A stretch of DNA of 64,000 nucleotides, from positions 124,001-188,000 of the forward strand of contig NZ_QICN01000007.1 in NCBI RefSeq assembly GCF_003201205.1, in the 5' to 3' direction. Below are positions 55,429-64,000 of this stretch, piece after piece (positions within the stretch are counted from its first letter, which is position 1; the number at the start of each line of letters is the position of its first letter). This DNA comes from Sinimarinibacterium flocculans. GTDB lineage: Bacteria; Pseudomonadota; Gammaproteobacteria; Nevskiales; Nevskiaceae. The notes under the pieces are model-generated. The model saw nothing but the letters and a program-made list of their open reading frames with translations, searched no databases and was not told the DNA's origin. The position numbers were made by a program, and so were the translations under genes.

Positions 55429-57828
55429 ATGGACGACGCTGAGCGCTGGTCGCGCATCGAGCAGCTTTTCGACGACGCGATCGATCTCGATGCCGAAGAA
55501 CGCGGCGCCTTTCTCGACCGTGCCTGCACGGATCCGGCGCTGCGCGCCGAGGTCGAGAAGCTGTTGCAGGCGGCTCAGGCGAGCAGCGATTTTCTCGAAT
55601 CGCCAGCCGACACCGCCGCGCGGCTCGCGCCCGGCAGCGTGGTCGGCGACTGGCGCGTGGGCGCGCTGCTGGGGCGCGGCGGCATGGGCGAGGTCTATGC
55701 AGCCGAGCGCGTGCACCGCGACTTCAGCCAGCGTGCCGCACTCAAGCTCCTGCACCGCTTCGATTCGCCCGAGGCCCGGCAGCGCTTCGCCGAGGAGCGC
55801 CGCATTCTCGGTCGTCTCGAACACCCGGGCATCGCCCACCTGCTCGACGGTGGCGAGCACGCGGGCGTGCCGTTTGCGGTCATGGAGTTCGTCGAGGGCA
55901 CGCCGCTGACCACCCATGCCCGGCCGCTGCCCCTGCGCTCGCGCATCGGACTGTTCCTGCAGGTCTGTGCCGCGGTCAGCCACGCGCACCGGCATCTGGT
56001 CGTCCACCGCGACCTCAAGCCCGGCAACATCCTCGTGACCGCGGATGGCCGCGTGAAGCTGCTCGACTTCGGCATCGCGAAACCGCTCGACGCGACGACG
56101 ACCGGCGACGTCACCCAGGTGATCCGCGCCTCGCCGGACTACTGCGCCCCGGAACAGTTGCGCGGCGAGCCGGTCTCGGCCGCCACCGACGTCTACGCGC
56201 TCGGCGTGATCCTGCACGAACTGCTGACCGGCCGCCGCCTGTGGGACATGCGCGGCGCCGCACTGGTGCAGACCATCGAACGGCTGACGGAAGGCGAGCC
56301 GCCGCTGCCGAGCAGCCGGACCGATGCAACGCTCGCCCGCCGCCTGCGCGGCGATCTCGACAGCATCGTGCTCAAGGCCTTGCGCGCGCGCCCCGAGCAA
56401 CGCTACGCCAGCGTCGAGGCACTGGCCGCCGACCTGCGCGCCTGGCTCGACAACCGGCCGGTCGCGGCCCGCGACGGCACGCTGCCGTACCTGCTGGGGC
56501 GCACCATCCGGCGCCACCGCTGGTGGTTCGCGGCCGGCGCGGCGGTCTTCGCCGCGCTGCTGGTCGGCCTGGCCGGCGTGCTATGGCAGGCCCGCGAGGC
56601 GCGCATCGAGCGCGATCTGGCACGCCGCGAAGCCGAGCGTGCCGATGCCGTGCGGCAATACCTGATGCTCATGTTCCGCAGCGCCGGCGACCAGCCGGAC
56701 GGGACGTCGATCACGGCCAAGAGCGTGCTCGACCAGGCAGCCGCCCGCGTGCACGACGAGTTCGCGGGCGATCCCGGCGCGTACGCCGACATCGTCATCG
56801 CGCTCGCCGAGCTGTACTTCTCGCTCGACGACTACACCGGCGCGCGGCCGCTGCTCGAACGGCTGCTGCGCGAAGGCAGTGCGGTCCCCGCGGAACAGCG
56901 GGCGATGGCGCAGCATGATCTCGCGCAGATCGAGTTCCGCAACGACCAGCAGTCCGAGGCCGCGGAGATGCTCGCGGCGGCCCAGTCCTTCTGGAACGCG
57001 AGGCCCCAGGCCTATCGCGAGGAACTGGCGATGAGCCGCCTGTTGGAGTCGCAGCTCGAGCGCATCGACGGCAATCCGGAACAGGCCTTGCGCACGCTTG
57101 AGCAGACGCTGCCGGAGCGCATTGCCCTGTCCGGCGAGAACCACCGCGAAACCGGCAAGCTGGTCAACAATCTCGGCATCGCCTACTACCAGGTCGGCCG
57201 CTTCGACGACGCGATCGTGCGCTTCGAACAGGCCAGCCGGATCTGGGCCGCACTCGGCCTCGGCCGCAGCGCCGATGCGCTGAATACCCTGAACAACTGG
57301 GCCGCCGCAGAGATGCGCAGCCAGCGACCGCAGGCGGCCGTGCCGCTGTTCGAGCGCGCACTGGCCCTGCGGCGCGAGCTGTACCCGCCCTCCGCGGCGC
57401 TCGCGGCGCTGATCAACAACCTCGGCAAGACCCTGACCCAGCTTGGCCGCGCCGATGAAGGCCTGCCGCTGCTGCGCGAAGCCGCTGCGCTCGGTGCCGA
57501 GTACGCCGGCGCCGCCAGCGTGCTCACCGTGTCCGCGCGCCTGGGCGTCGCCGACGCGCTCAGTGCCAGCGGCCAGACCGATGCGGCCGCGACCGAACTC
57601 GATACGCTGTCACCGGTGCTGCTGTCGACCTATGGGGAGACGCATGTGCTGACGGCGATGCTCGACCTGTCGCGCGCGCGGCTCGCGAAAGCGCGCGGTG
57701 ACGCCGGCGAGGCCCTGCGCCATGTGGACCGTGCGGAATCGCGCCTGCGCGAACTGGGCGCCGGCGGCGCCCCGTACCTGCCGCAGGTCGAGGCGCTGCG
57801 GCAGCAGTGGACCGGTACGCCGTCCTGA
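55429..57828 (+). CDS. Transmembrane Ser/Thr protein kinase with TPR-like sensor domain
   Basis: A 799-residue kinase of the PknB type. The cytoplasmic catalytic domain (about residues 65-345) has GRGGMGEVYAAE, Lys in AALKLLHRF, HRDLKPGNILV, DFGIAKP and SPDYCAPEQL. One membrane helix (FAAGAAVFAALLVGLAGVL, about 362-380) leads to a C-terminal region of about 400 residues made of TPR-like helical repeats (for example YADIVIALAELYFSLDDYTGA, LVNNLGIAYYQVGRFDDAI). The short N-terminal helix EQLFDDAIDLDAEERGAFL is typical of kinases genetically linked to TIGR02999 sigma factors. It converges on the sigma operon. Confidence 0.93.
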   Translation: MDDAERWSRIEQLFDDAIDLDAEERGAFLDRACTDPALRAEVEKLLQAAQASSDFLESPADTAARLAPGSVVGDWRVGALLGRGGMGEVYAAERVHRDFSQRAALKLLHRFDSPEARQRFAEERRILGRLEHPGIAHLLDGGEHAGVPFAVMEFVEGTPLTTHARPLPLRSRIGLFLQVCAAVSHAHRHLVVHRDLKPGNILVTADGRVKLLDFGIAKPLDATTTGDVTQVIRASPDYCAPEQLRGEPVSAATDVYALGVILHELLTGRRLWDMRGAALVQTIERLTEGEPPLPSSRTDATLARRLRGDLDSIVLKALRARPEQRYASVEALAADLRAWLDNRPVAARDGTLPYLLGRTIRRHRWWFAAGAAVFAALLVGLAGVLWQAREARIERDLARREAERADAVRQYLMLMFRSAGDQPDGTSITAKSVLDQAAARVHDEFAGDPGAYADIVIALAELYFSLDDYTGARPLLERLLREGSAVPAEQRAMAQHDLAQIEFRNDQQSEAAEMLAAAQSFWNARPQAYREELAMSRLLESQLERIDGNPEQALRTLEQTLPERIALSGENHRETGKLVNNLGIAYYQVGRFDDAIVRFEQASRIWAALGLGRSADALNTLNNWAAAEMRSQRPQAAVPLFERALALRRELYPPSAALAALINNLGKTLTQLGRADEGLPLLREAAALGAEYAGAASVLTVSARLGVADALSASGQTDAAATELDTLSPVLLSTYGETHVLTAMLDLSRARLAKARGDAGEALRHVDRAESRLRELGAGGAPYLPQVEALRQQWTGTPS

Positions 57829-57886
57829 CCGGAGGCGATGCGGCGCAGCGTGCGGCGCCTCGTCGCAGCGACAGGCCGACGCCCGA

Positions 57887-58462
57887 TCAGCGTCCGAGTC
57901 GCCACAGCCGGTAGTGACGCCAGGCCAGTTTCATCAACTCGTCACGGCGCTGCGCGTGCGGGCGCTGCGGATGATCGTAGCGATAGTGTGCGACCAGGGT
58001 GCTCTGTTCACCCGCGCCGTCCTCCGGGCCGTCGATGCCGGTGACCAGCAGCAGGTAGGTATGTTCGCCGTCTTCGAACACGTAGGCCGCCTCCCCCGGG
58101 TAGGGAAGCTTCTCGTCGTGTGTCAGGCCGCCGCTCGCAAAGCCAGCATTGAAATCGAGCTGCTCGGGCGGCAGGGCGTCGGCATCGAACATCGCCTTGA
58201 CCATGAACTTGAAGGCGACGCTGATCATGTATCCGCCGCGCTCCAGACCGCTGAAGGCGCACTGGCTGTGAAACGTCGGGATGTGCTCGTTCGACGCCAG
58301 CGGCTTGACCGGCTGGCCCAGCAGCTCGACGGCGAGTGGCACGGTCAGCAGCGAGCAGGCATCGGTGATTTCGCCGAGACGCCGGTCCGCAGCGTGCAGC
58401 GGCGCCGAAGGCAAAAAGGCTGCGGCGATCAGTGTCGCGAGCAATGTTGCACGTCCTGACAT
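57887..58462 (-). CDS. Exported protein of unknown function
   Basis: A 191-residue protein with a GGAGG ribosome site and a signal peptide (MSGRATLLATLIAAAFLPS) ending near LHAAD. The mature part, starting RRLGEITDACSLLTVPLAVELLGQPV, contains two Cys (DACSLL, SQCAFS) that could form a disulfide, and reads like the small DUF3558-like family of extracytoplasmic proteins. Last gene of the operon headed by the ECF sigma factor. Confidence 0.7.
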   Translation of the reverse strand: MSGRATLLATLIAAAFLPSAPLHAADRRLGEITDACSLLTVPLAVELLGQPVKPLASNEHIPTFHSQCAFSGLERGGYMISVAFKFMVKAMFDADALPPEQLDFNAGFASGGLTHDEKLPYPGEAAYVFEDGEHTYLLLVTGIDGPEDGAGEQSTLVAHYRYDHPQRPHAQRRDELMKLAWRHYRLWRLGR

Positions 58463-58501
58463 GGCTTTTCCTCCGTGTTGACCAATCAACAGGCGCCGTA
58501 T

Positions 58502-59161
58502 CTAGCCTCCAAAGCAATTTTCGCTGCCTTGCCTGGCCCCCCTGTTGACGCGAGGCACGACGGAGAACTCGGTTCTCACGGTCAGGGAGGGGGGCCACGG
58601 GGACTCGGCTTCGCCATAGGTCCGTCGCGGCAGACGGCCGACGACCTCCACCTCGCCTTCGAGCAGGCCCGGCGAGAACGTGGTCAGCGACAAGGTTCCG
58701 GATGCCGCCGTGTAGGTAACGCGGTCGCGCCCCTTGCCGAAGCTGAAACCCGCGAGAAACCGTCCGGGCGCGGTCTCCGGAGCCACGGCGTCTGCCGCAT
58801 CGTACCGGCCTGGCGCCATCGGGCCGTCGTTGTCCATCTGCAGCGAAAAACTGGCGTGGGTTTCGGCGTCCTTCATGCTCAGCCGCAGCATGCAGGGGCG
58901 CCCGATACCGGCCTTGGCCTGCACTTCACCACCCATGGTCATGATGTCGCGCATCGGAAACCGCTCGAAGCCCACATCGATCGGCGAGCCGGCCAGCTCA
59001 CCCTGACCGGGCGAGGCGCTGGTCATCCGCGCCGTGCTCTGCGTGCGACTTGCTTTCGATGGCGACGAGGGCTCGGCCGATGAGGCTTCGCTGCCCGACT
59101 GGCAGCCCATGGCGGCGAGGCTCAGGAACAACGGACACGCGCGCTTCAGCAAGCTCATCAT
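58502..59161 (-). CDS. Lipoprotein of unknown function
   Basis: A 219-residue protein with a strong GGAGGTGATC ribosome site and a lipobox (LSLAAMGC, Cys at 20). After a Ser/Ala-rich linker the mature domain reads like a beta-sandwich (GRPCMLRLSMKD, RVTYTAASGTLSLTTFS, GEVEVVGRLPRRTYGE). A lone Cys near the end (ENCFGG). Unrecognised family. Third gene of the sigma operon; its ribosome site overlaps the end of the gene before it. Confidence 0.7.
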   Translation of the reverse strand: MMSLLKRACPLFLSLAAMGCQSGSEASSAEPSSPSKASRTQSTARMTSASPGQGELAGSPIDVGFERFPMRDIMTMGGEVQAKAGIGRPCMLRLSMKDAETHASFSLQMDNDGPMAPGRYDAADAVAPETAPGRFLAGFSFGKGRDRVTYTAASGTLSLTTFSPGLLEGEVEVVGRLPRRTYGEAESPWPPSLTVRTEFSVVPRVNRGARQGSENCFGG

Positions 59162-59166
59162 CGCGA

Positions 59167-59688
59167 TCACCTCCGGGGGTCCTTGTCGAACACGGCATCG
59201 AACTGTGCGCGGGCCCCACCGCAAAGAAGCGAGCCCGACAGCTCGGCATGAAAGGTCTTCTTGTCGTCGTCGAGCACCCGGAACGTCGTTGGCTGCGCGC
59301 CGTCCACCTGGCACCGGGTGCCATCGGCAAGCACCACGCGAATCGTCGTGGCGGTGTTGTCGCCCATCGTCATGACCGTGCCGTTGAAGCCCTGGGTGGC
59401 CTGCGACTTGAGGTCCGGCGCCAGCGCGCCGCCGGCAAGCGTGACCCGCGGACCGCCCGCCCCCTGCATCGACATCACCGTCAGGATCGTGCCTTCGACG
59501 CTGCCGTTCACATCGCCCGAGTAGTCGAACCGCCAGTTCGGTGCGCGCCGCGTACGTGCGGAAGTCGCGTCGGCCTGCGCCTCGCGGGCGATCTCGCCGG
59601 TATCCGGCACCGTCGGCGCCGTTCCGCCGGCGTCGCGCCCGCCGCAAGCCGCGAGTACGATGAACAAGAGGGGAAGGGACTTCTTCAC
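59167..59688 (-). CDS. Lipoprotein of unknown function
   Basis: A 173-residue protein with GTG start, GGGAG upstream and a short lipoprotein signal (LLFIVLAACGG, Cys near 15). The mature domain has a repetitive beta pattern (WRFDYSGDVNGSVEGTILTV, TTIRVVLADGTRCQVDG) and two Cys (TRCQ, LLCGG). Domain not recognised. It is the first gene after the sigma factor, 99 bases away. Confidence 0.7.
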   Translation of the reverse strand: MKKSLPLLFIVLAACGGRDAGGTAPTVPDTGEIAREAQADATSARTRRAPNWRFDYSGDVNGSVEGTILTVMSMQGAGGPRVTLAGGALAPDLKSQATQGFNGTVMTMGDNTATTIRVVLADGTRCQVDGAQPTTFRVLDDDKKTFHAELSGSLLCGGARAQFDAVFDKDPRR

Positions 59689-59787
59689 GGCATTCTCCCG
59701 ACAAGGAAACGAGGGCGGGCATTCGCCTCGCCTGATCCAAGAACACGGGATCGATGTCCGGATCCGGACACGTCGCGCGAAAGAACG

Positions 59788-60339
59788 TCAGTCTTCGGCA
59801 ATCTCGCGGTACAGCCACGCCCGCGCCTTGACCCAGTCGCGGCGGACCGTGCGCTCGGTCAGGCCCAGCGCCTCGGCCGTCTCGAGTTCGGTGTAGCCGG
59901 CGTAGTAGCGGCATTCGACGACGTGCGCGAGGCGCGGACTGATCGCGGCCAGCCGTTCCAGGGCTTCGCCGACGGCGATGACGCGCTCGTCCGGCTCGGT
60001 CTCGCCGGCGACCTCGGCCACTTCTTCGGCGTCCAGCGACAGCGGGGTCTGGCCGGCGCCGCGCCGCTGCGCCAGCCGCCCGCGGGCCTCGTCGACGAGG
60101 ATCTGGCGCATCGCCAGTGCCGCGGCGGCCAGAAAATGTCCACGGTCCTTCCAGCCGCCGCCGCGCGCGAGCTTCAGGAAGGCTTCGTGAATCAGCGCCG
60201 TGGTCTGCAGCGTCTCGCCGGCGCGGGCGCCGGCGCGGATGCCGCGGGCGGCGCGGCGCAGCTCCGGATACAGCTGCGGGGCGAGGTCGGCGGCGGCCTG
60301 CCTCGCGGAAGAGTCCTGCGATCCGATGTCCGGTTTCAC
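59788..60339 (-). CDS. ECF sigma factor, TIGR02999/ECF43-like
   Basis: A 183-residue extracytoplasmic-function sigma factor. Region 2 is LYPELRRAARGIRAG then QTTALIHEAFLKLAR; region 4 is ARLAHVVECRYYAGYTELETAEALGLTERTVRRDWVKARAWLY. The region 2.2 helix has Thr46-Thr47 where ordinary ECF sigmas have acidic residues, matching the Xanthomonas/planctomycete TIGR02999 type, which are linked to Ser/Thr kinases instead of anti-sigma factors. No anti-sigma gene is adjacent. Start uncertain: GTG 60339 gives the family N-terminus but lacks a good ribosome site. Confidence 0.88.
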   Translation of the reverse strand: MKPDIGSQDSSARQAAADLAPQLYPELRRAARGIRAGARAGETLQTTALIHEAFLKLARGGGWKDRGHFLAAAALAMRQILVDEARGRLAQRRGAGQTPLSLDAEEVAEVAGETEPDERVIAVGEALERLAAISPRLAHVVECRYYAGYTELETAEALGLTERTVRRDWVKARAWLYREIAED

Positions 60340-60433
60340 CGGTGAAGTACGTGTACGGGAGTGCAGGCCCCATTCTGGCCTGTTTTGACGCCGCGATGCG
60401 GCATCGGAATCACGGATGGTCACAGGCAATCGA

Positions 60434-61918
60434 ATGTCACGCATCAGGCGGGTCGCCGCCGCATCGCTGCTGCTGCCCACGCTGGCGGCCTCGGCGGGCC
60501 AGTCGGTACTCGTTCTGGATGCCTCCGGCTCGATGTGGGGGCGCCTCGACGGCAGGACCAAGATCGAGCTGGCGCGCGAGGCCGTCGACGGCATGCTGCA
60601 GAGCTGGCCGCAGGACGAGACCCTGGGGCTGGTCGTCTACGGCCACCGCCGCAAGGGCGACTGCACCGACATCGAAACCCTGCTGGCGCCCGACAATGCC
60701 GACAGGGATGCACTGCAGGCGCAGGTGCGCCAGCTCACGCCCAAGGGCATGACGCCGATCACGGCATCGGTACGGGCGGCTGCCCAGGCGCTGAAGTTCA
60801 CCGAACAGAAGGCGACGGTGATTCTCGTCAGCGACGGCGAGGAGACCTGCAACGCCGATCCGTGCGCGCTCGGCGCGGAACTCGAGGACCTCGGCGTCGA
60901 CTTCACCGCCAACGTCATCGGCTTCGACCTGCCGGAAGGCCGCGCGCGCGAACAGCTGCAATGCCTGGCGCGCAGCACCGGCGGCCGCTACCTGGAGGCG
61001 CGCGACGCCGCCGAGCTGAGCGAGGCGCTCGGCGAGGTCGCCGCGGCGCCGACGCCGACACCCGCGCCGACGGCGGCCTCGGCAGCCATCGACGCGCCGG
61101 CGGAGGTCGAGGCCGCCAGCCGGCTCGAGTTCGGCGCGAAAGGGCCGGTCGGACCGCGGCACTGGATCGGTTTCGCCGCTGCCGGTGCGCCGGACGCCGA
61201 CTACATCTCCGGCCACTACACCCGGCCGCTGGCCGCCGAAGGCCAGGTCACCCTCGACGTTCCCGGCACACCCGGCGACTACGAAATCCGCTATGTCCTC
61301 GACGAAGGCACGCAGGTCGCCGCCCGCCATGCCATCAAGGTGGTGCCGCCGGCAACGACCGTCGACGGCCCGGCAACGGTGATGGCCGGCGACCGCGTGC
61401 AGCTCACGGCGTCCGGCCCGGTCGGCGACACGCACTGGATCGGCTTTGCGCCGGCCGGCGAGTCCGCCGGCGCCTACATCACCGGCAGCTACATCCGGCC
61501 GCAGGGCGCGCAGACCACCGCGATGGTGAATACGCCGAAGACGCCGGGTTCCTACGAATACCGGTACGTGCTCTACGAAAGCCAGGAGATTGCCGCACGC
61601 AAGCCCGTCACCGTGACCGAAGCCAGCGCCGAACTCGAAGGGCCCGCGACGAGCGCGCCTTCGACGCCCGTGGAGATCGCGTTTCGCGGACCGCGCGGCG
61701 AAGGCAACTGGATCGGCTTCATCCCGGTGGGCGGCGACGGCGGCGAGTACGTCGGCTGGTCATATGTGCCCGACCAGGGGGATTCGCTGACGATCGAGGC
61801 ACCCGCCGAAACGGGTGCCTTCGAGCTGGCCTACGTCGTCGACAGCCGGGTCATCGCCCGCAGACGCATCGAGATCGCGCCGCTGCCGGGCGCGCCGTCC
61901 ACCGAGACCGCGCCGTGA
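60434..61918 (+). CDS. Secreted VWA protein with three beta-type repeats
   Basis: A 494-residue exported protein. The signal peptide ends near ASAGQ; the VWA domain (about residues 22-205) has a MIDAS motif Asp29-Ala-Ser-Gly-Ser33 and ILVSDGEETCN. The rest consists of three tandem units of about 90 residues (near 218-306, 307-396 and 397-486), each with GPVG-x2-HWIGF, a TPG-x-YE-x-RYVL strand and a final AAR-x3-V; the third is diverged. They look like Ig-type beta modules. Divergent from the sigma operon (94 bases between starts). Confidence 0.82.
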   Translation: MSRIRRVAAASLLLPTLAASAGQSVLVLDASGSMWGRLDGRTKIELAREAVDGMLQSWPQDETLGLVVYGHRRKGDCTDIETLLAPDNADRDALQAQVRQLTPKGMTPITASVRAAAQALKFTEQKATVILVSDGEETCNADPCALGAELEDLGVDFTANVIGFDLPEGRAREQLQCLARSTGGRYLEARDAAELSEALGEVAAAPTPTPAPTAASAAIDAPAEVEAASRLEFGAKGPVGPRHWIGFAAAGAPDADYISGHYTRPLAAEGQVTLDVPGTPGDYEIRYVLDEGTQVAARHAIKVVPPATTVDGPATVMAGDRVQLTASGPVGDTHWIGFAPAGESAGAYITGSYIRPQGAQTTAMVNTPKTPGSYEYRYVLYESQEIAARKPVTVTEASAELEGPATSAPSTPVEIAFRGPRGEGNWIGFIPVGGDGGEYVGWSYVPDQGDSLTIEAPAETGAFELAYVVDSRVIARRRIEIAPLPGAPSTETAP

Positions 61919-61941
61919 TCAGGGCGCATCAGGAGATCATC

Positions 61942-62679
61942 ATGTCGATTCACAAGTGCCTGCTCGCCGGCCTCACCGCCGTCACCCTCACCGCCTGCGG
62001 TGGCAGCGACGCGGCATCCGCCGGCGAGGCGGGCGGGCAGGCGTCCGCGGAAACCTCGGCGCTCAAGCCCAACGAACGCCTGCAGGGCACGATCGAACTC
62101 GACATCGGCAAGGGGCCGGTCGCGTACCGGTCCATCGCGACGAAGCTCGCCGACGATCTCGGCAAGACCGCGGCGCAGCATCTGGAGAGCGCGGAGGGCC
62201 AGCGCCGGCTCGACGATGCCAACGCGCGCCTGAAGGGCGATGTGAAGGTTCAGGCCAGCGACGTCCAGGCGTTCGCGGACAGCGTGGCCGGCAAGACGAT
62301 CTACACCTCGGAGCTGCGCGACATCGAGCTGATCCGGCGCCGCAACGTGTCGATCCGCGGCATTTCCGCGGCAGGTGCGGCGGCCGCGCTGGTGCTCACG
62401 TTCCCGATGGACGGCGGCGAGCTGGAGTCGGCGGTCCTCGAATACGCGCCCGATCACCGCAAGACGATGCAGACCTTCACCACCGGCGACGAACTCCCGG
62501 TCGACGTGACCATCGAGCGTTTCGAACGGATCGACGAGGACACCTGGTCCATCGCCGGCCGGTTCACCGCCGCGAAGCTGGAACCCGGCGTGCTGGCCAA
62601 GCAGCTCGCGGGCCAGAGCATCGCCGGTGCCAGCGGCCGCTTCGACATCGCCGAACTGCGCGTGCGGCCGAAGATCTAG
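61942..62679 (+). CDS. Lipoprotein of unknown function
   Basis: A 245-residue protein with AGGAG ribosome site and lipobox (TAVTLTACGG, Cys at 19). The mature part has a mixed helical and strand pattern, with ELRDIELIRRRNVSIRGI and ESAVLEYAPDHRKTMQTF. Family not recognised. 23 bases behind the VWA gene, so likely co-expressed with it. Confidence 0.75.
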   Translation: MSIHKCLLAGLTAVTLTACGGSDAASAGEAGGQASAETSALKPNERLQGTIELDIGKGPVAYRSIATKLADDLGKTAAQHLESAEGQRRLDDANARLKGDVKVQASDVQAFADSVAGKTIYTSELRDIELIRRRNVSIRGISAAGAAAALVLTFPMDGGELESAVLEYAPDHRKTMQTFTTGDELPVDVTIERFERIDEDTWSIAGRFTAAKLEPGVLAKQLAGQSIAGASGRFDIAELRVRPKI

Positions 62680-62813
62680 GCACCACGCACATGCACGCGG
62701 AACGTGCCGACGATCACGCATATGAGCGAACGGGCGACGTAGAGTCGCTCGGCGCCGGCAACGGCGATGGGGTTTCACGCAACTCGGATCGGATCTAGGG
62801 AAGGGAACTGACG

Positions 62814-63806
62814 ATGTGGGATTTCGAACTCGGCCGCGCGATCGGCCTCATGGCACGCACGGCACCGTTCATCGCTCTGCGGCTGGCCATCTACCTGGGC
62901 ATCACGCTGGCCTATGTCGTGGCGACCGGCGGCGGTGGCGGCATCGGTTACATGATCGGCAGCACCGGCGATGCCGAGGCGGCCGCAAACGGTGCGTTCT
63001 GGGGCGCCAGCACCGGCTTCGCGCTGGTGTCGGGCGTGCTGTACTTCGCACGCGAGTACCTGTTGTACATGGTCAAGGCCGGGCACATCGCAGTACTCGT
63101 CCCGCTGCTCGACAATCAGCCGATTCCCGAGGGCCGGAACCAGATCACGCACGCGACCGCCGTGGTCAGGGAGCGCTTCGTCGAATCGTCGGTCCTGTTC
63201 GGCGTGGACCAGCTCATCAAGGGTATCCTCAAGGCCTTCAACGCCACCGTGCTGACGGTGTCCGCCATCCTGCCGATCCCCGCGCTGCAGAACGTGATGA
63301 AGTTCGTCACCGCCGTGATCAACATGTCGCTGACCTACGTCGACGAGGTGATCCTGGCGTACAACATCCGCACGCAGCAGGAGAACCCCTGGGCCGGCGC
63401 GCGCGACGGCGTCGTGCTGTACGCCCAGAACTACAAGAACCTGCTCAAGAACGCGGTGTGGCTGACCGTCTTCGTCTGGTTCCTCACCCTGCTGGTGTTC
63501 ATCATCGTGTTCGCGCCGGTCGCCGCGCTGGTCGCGCTGTTCCCGGGCGTGGCCGGCTTCTGGACCTTCGCGATCGCAGCGGTGACCGCCTACGCCCTCA
63601 AGGCGGCACTCATCGACCCGATCGCCATGACCTGCCTGATGCAGGCCTATTTCAAGGCCACCGAAGGACAGGCGCCGCGGCAGGACTGGGCCGACAAGCT
63701 CAACTCGGTGTCCGGAAAGTTCAAGCAGCTGGGTGACAAAGCCATGGCCTTCACCAAGAATCGCTTCACCCCCGCGGCGGCGGCAACGCCCGCCGCCAAC
63801 CCGTGA
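62814..63806 (+). CDS. Polytopic membrane protein of unknown function
   Basis: A 330-residue membrane protein with about five or six hydrophobic segments (LRLAIYLGITLAYVVATG, GFALVSGVLYFAREYLLY, VWFLTLLVFIIVFAPV, VAALVALFPGVAGFWTFAI) separated by soluble loops, one with AYNIRTQQENPWAGARDG. Layout resembles choline-transporter-like or stomatin-partner families, without a motif I trust. Ribosome site GGGAAC. It follows the VWA and lipoprotein genes and precedes another exported protein, so it may be the membrane part of one envelope system. Confidence 0.75.
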   Translation: MWDFELGRAIGLMARTAPFIALRLAIYLGITLAYVVATGGGGGIGYMIGSTGDAEAAANGAFWGASTGFALVSGVLYFAREYLLYMVKAGHIAVLVPLLDNQPIPEGRNQITHATAVVRERFVESSVLFGVDQLIKGILKAFNATVLTVSAILPIPALQNVMKFVTAVINMSLTYVDEVILAYNIRTQQENPWAGARDGVVLYAQNYKNLLKNAVWLTVFVWFLTLLVFIIVFAPVAALVALFPGVAGFWTFAIAAVTAYALKAALIDPIAMTCLMQAYFKATEGQAPRQDWADKLNSVSGKFKQLGDKAMAFTKNRFTPAAAATPAANP

Positions 63807-63853
63807 GCGCAGCGCGCGCGCACGATGTCCCTTCACGCGAACAGGAGCAGCGC

Positions 63854-64000
63854 ATGAACCTCTCACGAACCCTCATCGCCATGGCCATGGCCGCGGCGCC
63901 GGTCTGGGCCTGGGCCGGCGGCAAGGCCGTGGTCGAAGGCGGAACCGGCGGCGACAAGGCCCGGATGACCTACGAATTCGACGGCGACCTGCTGCGCATG
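63854..64000 (+). CDS. Exported protein, 5' part only
   Basis: An ATG with CAGGAG upstream opens 49 codons to the window edge: a signal peptide (MNLSRTLIAMAMAAAPVWAW) cut near AWAGG and the start of the mature chain (KAVVEGGTGGDKARMTYEFD). Function cannot be assigned from this much. Confidence 0.65.
   Translation, partial: MNLSRTLIAMAMAAAPVWAWAGGKAVVEGGTGGDKARMTYEFDGDLLRM

Overview
The window is one contiguous 64 kb stretch of a high-GC chromosome (roughly two thirds G+C or more by eye) from a gammaproteobacterium. Informational genes and their order (rpsU-yqeY-dnaG-rpoD; lysM-dprA-smg-topA-tsaC-hemF; def-fmt) are gammaproteobacterial. The topoisomerase I has a Lys/Ala tail and no Cys4 zinc fingers, as in Xanthomonas-type enzymes, so I lean to the Xanthomonadales/Nevskiales neighbourhood without being able to name a genus. 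I see no tRNA, rRNA, CRISPR array, insertion sequence or phage gene.

Layout. 0-5.2 kb: tail-less start of an MHYT sensor gene, then the macromolecular synthesis operon, including a DnaG whose zinc-binding domain has no zinc ligands. 5.2-7.5 kb: two related small outer-membrane beta-barrels and two small c-type cytochromes, separated by clear terminators. 7.7-12.8 kb: polyphosphate metabolism (ppx and ppk convergent, ppk behind a three-unit Pho box) and a type II NADH dehydrogenase. 12.9-18.2 kb: EcsC-like protein and hydrolase, NRDE protein, Ada repair protein, pteridine reductase, UppP. 18.2-22.2 kb: slt-cca-class D beta-lactamase, tightly coupled. 22.2-32.9 kb: TauE exporter, OxyR, hemF-tsaC-topA, smg-dprA-lysM, def-fmt.

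32.8-53.6 kb is accessory and separates fmt from rsmB, which are usually neighbours. It holds (i) an exosortase with one adjacent VIT/VWA surface protein that ends in a PEP-CTERM-like sorting signal, an SH3 protein, and a divergent two-component system whose junction carries a duplicated gene end and repeated hairpins; (ii) the complete seven-gene Nit1 nitrilase cluster (nitrilase, radical SAM, GNAT, AIR-synthase-like, flavoprotein and two small proteins) behind a near-perfect sigma-54 promoter and flanked by two MocR-type regulators; (iii) a DUF2970/cytochrome c operon without a dehydrogenase subunit.

53.6-64 kb: RsmB with a long low-complexity N-terminus, a transmembrane Ser/Thr kinase with TPR-like repeats, and, facing it, an ECF sigma factor of the TIGR02999/ECF43 type heading an operon of three exported proteins. 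Divergent from sigma is a secreted VWA protein with three beta-type repeats, followed by a lipoprotein, a polytopic membrane protein and a truncated exported protein. The sigma factor has Thr-Thr where most ECF sigmas carry acidic residues in region 2.2, so the kinase and sigma probably form a phosphorylation-activated transcription switch controlling an envelope programme.
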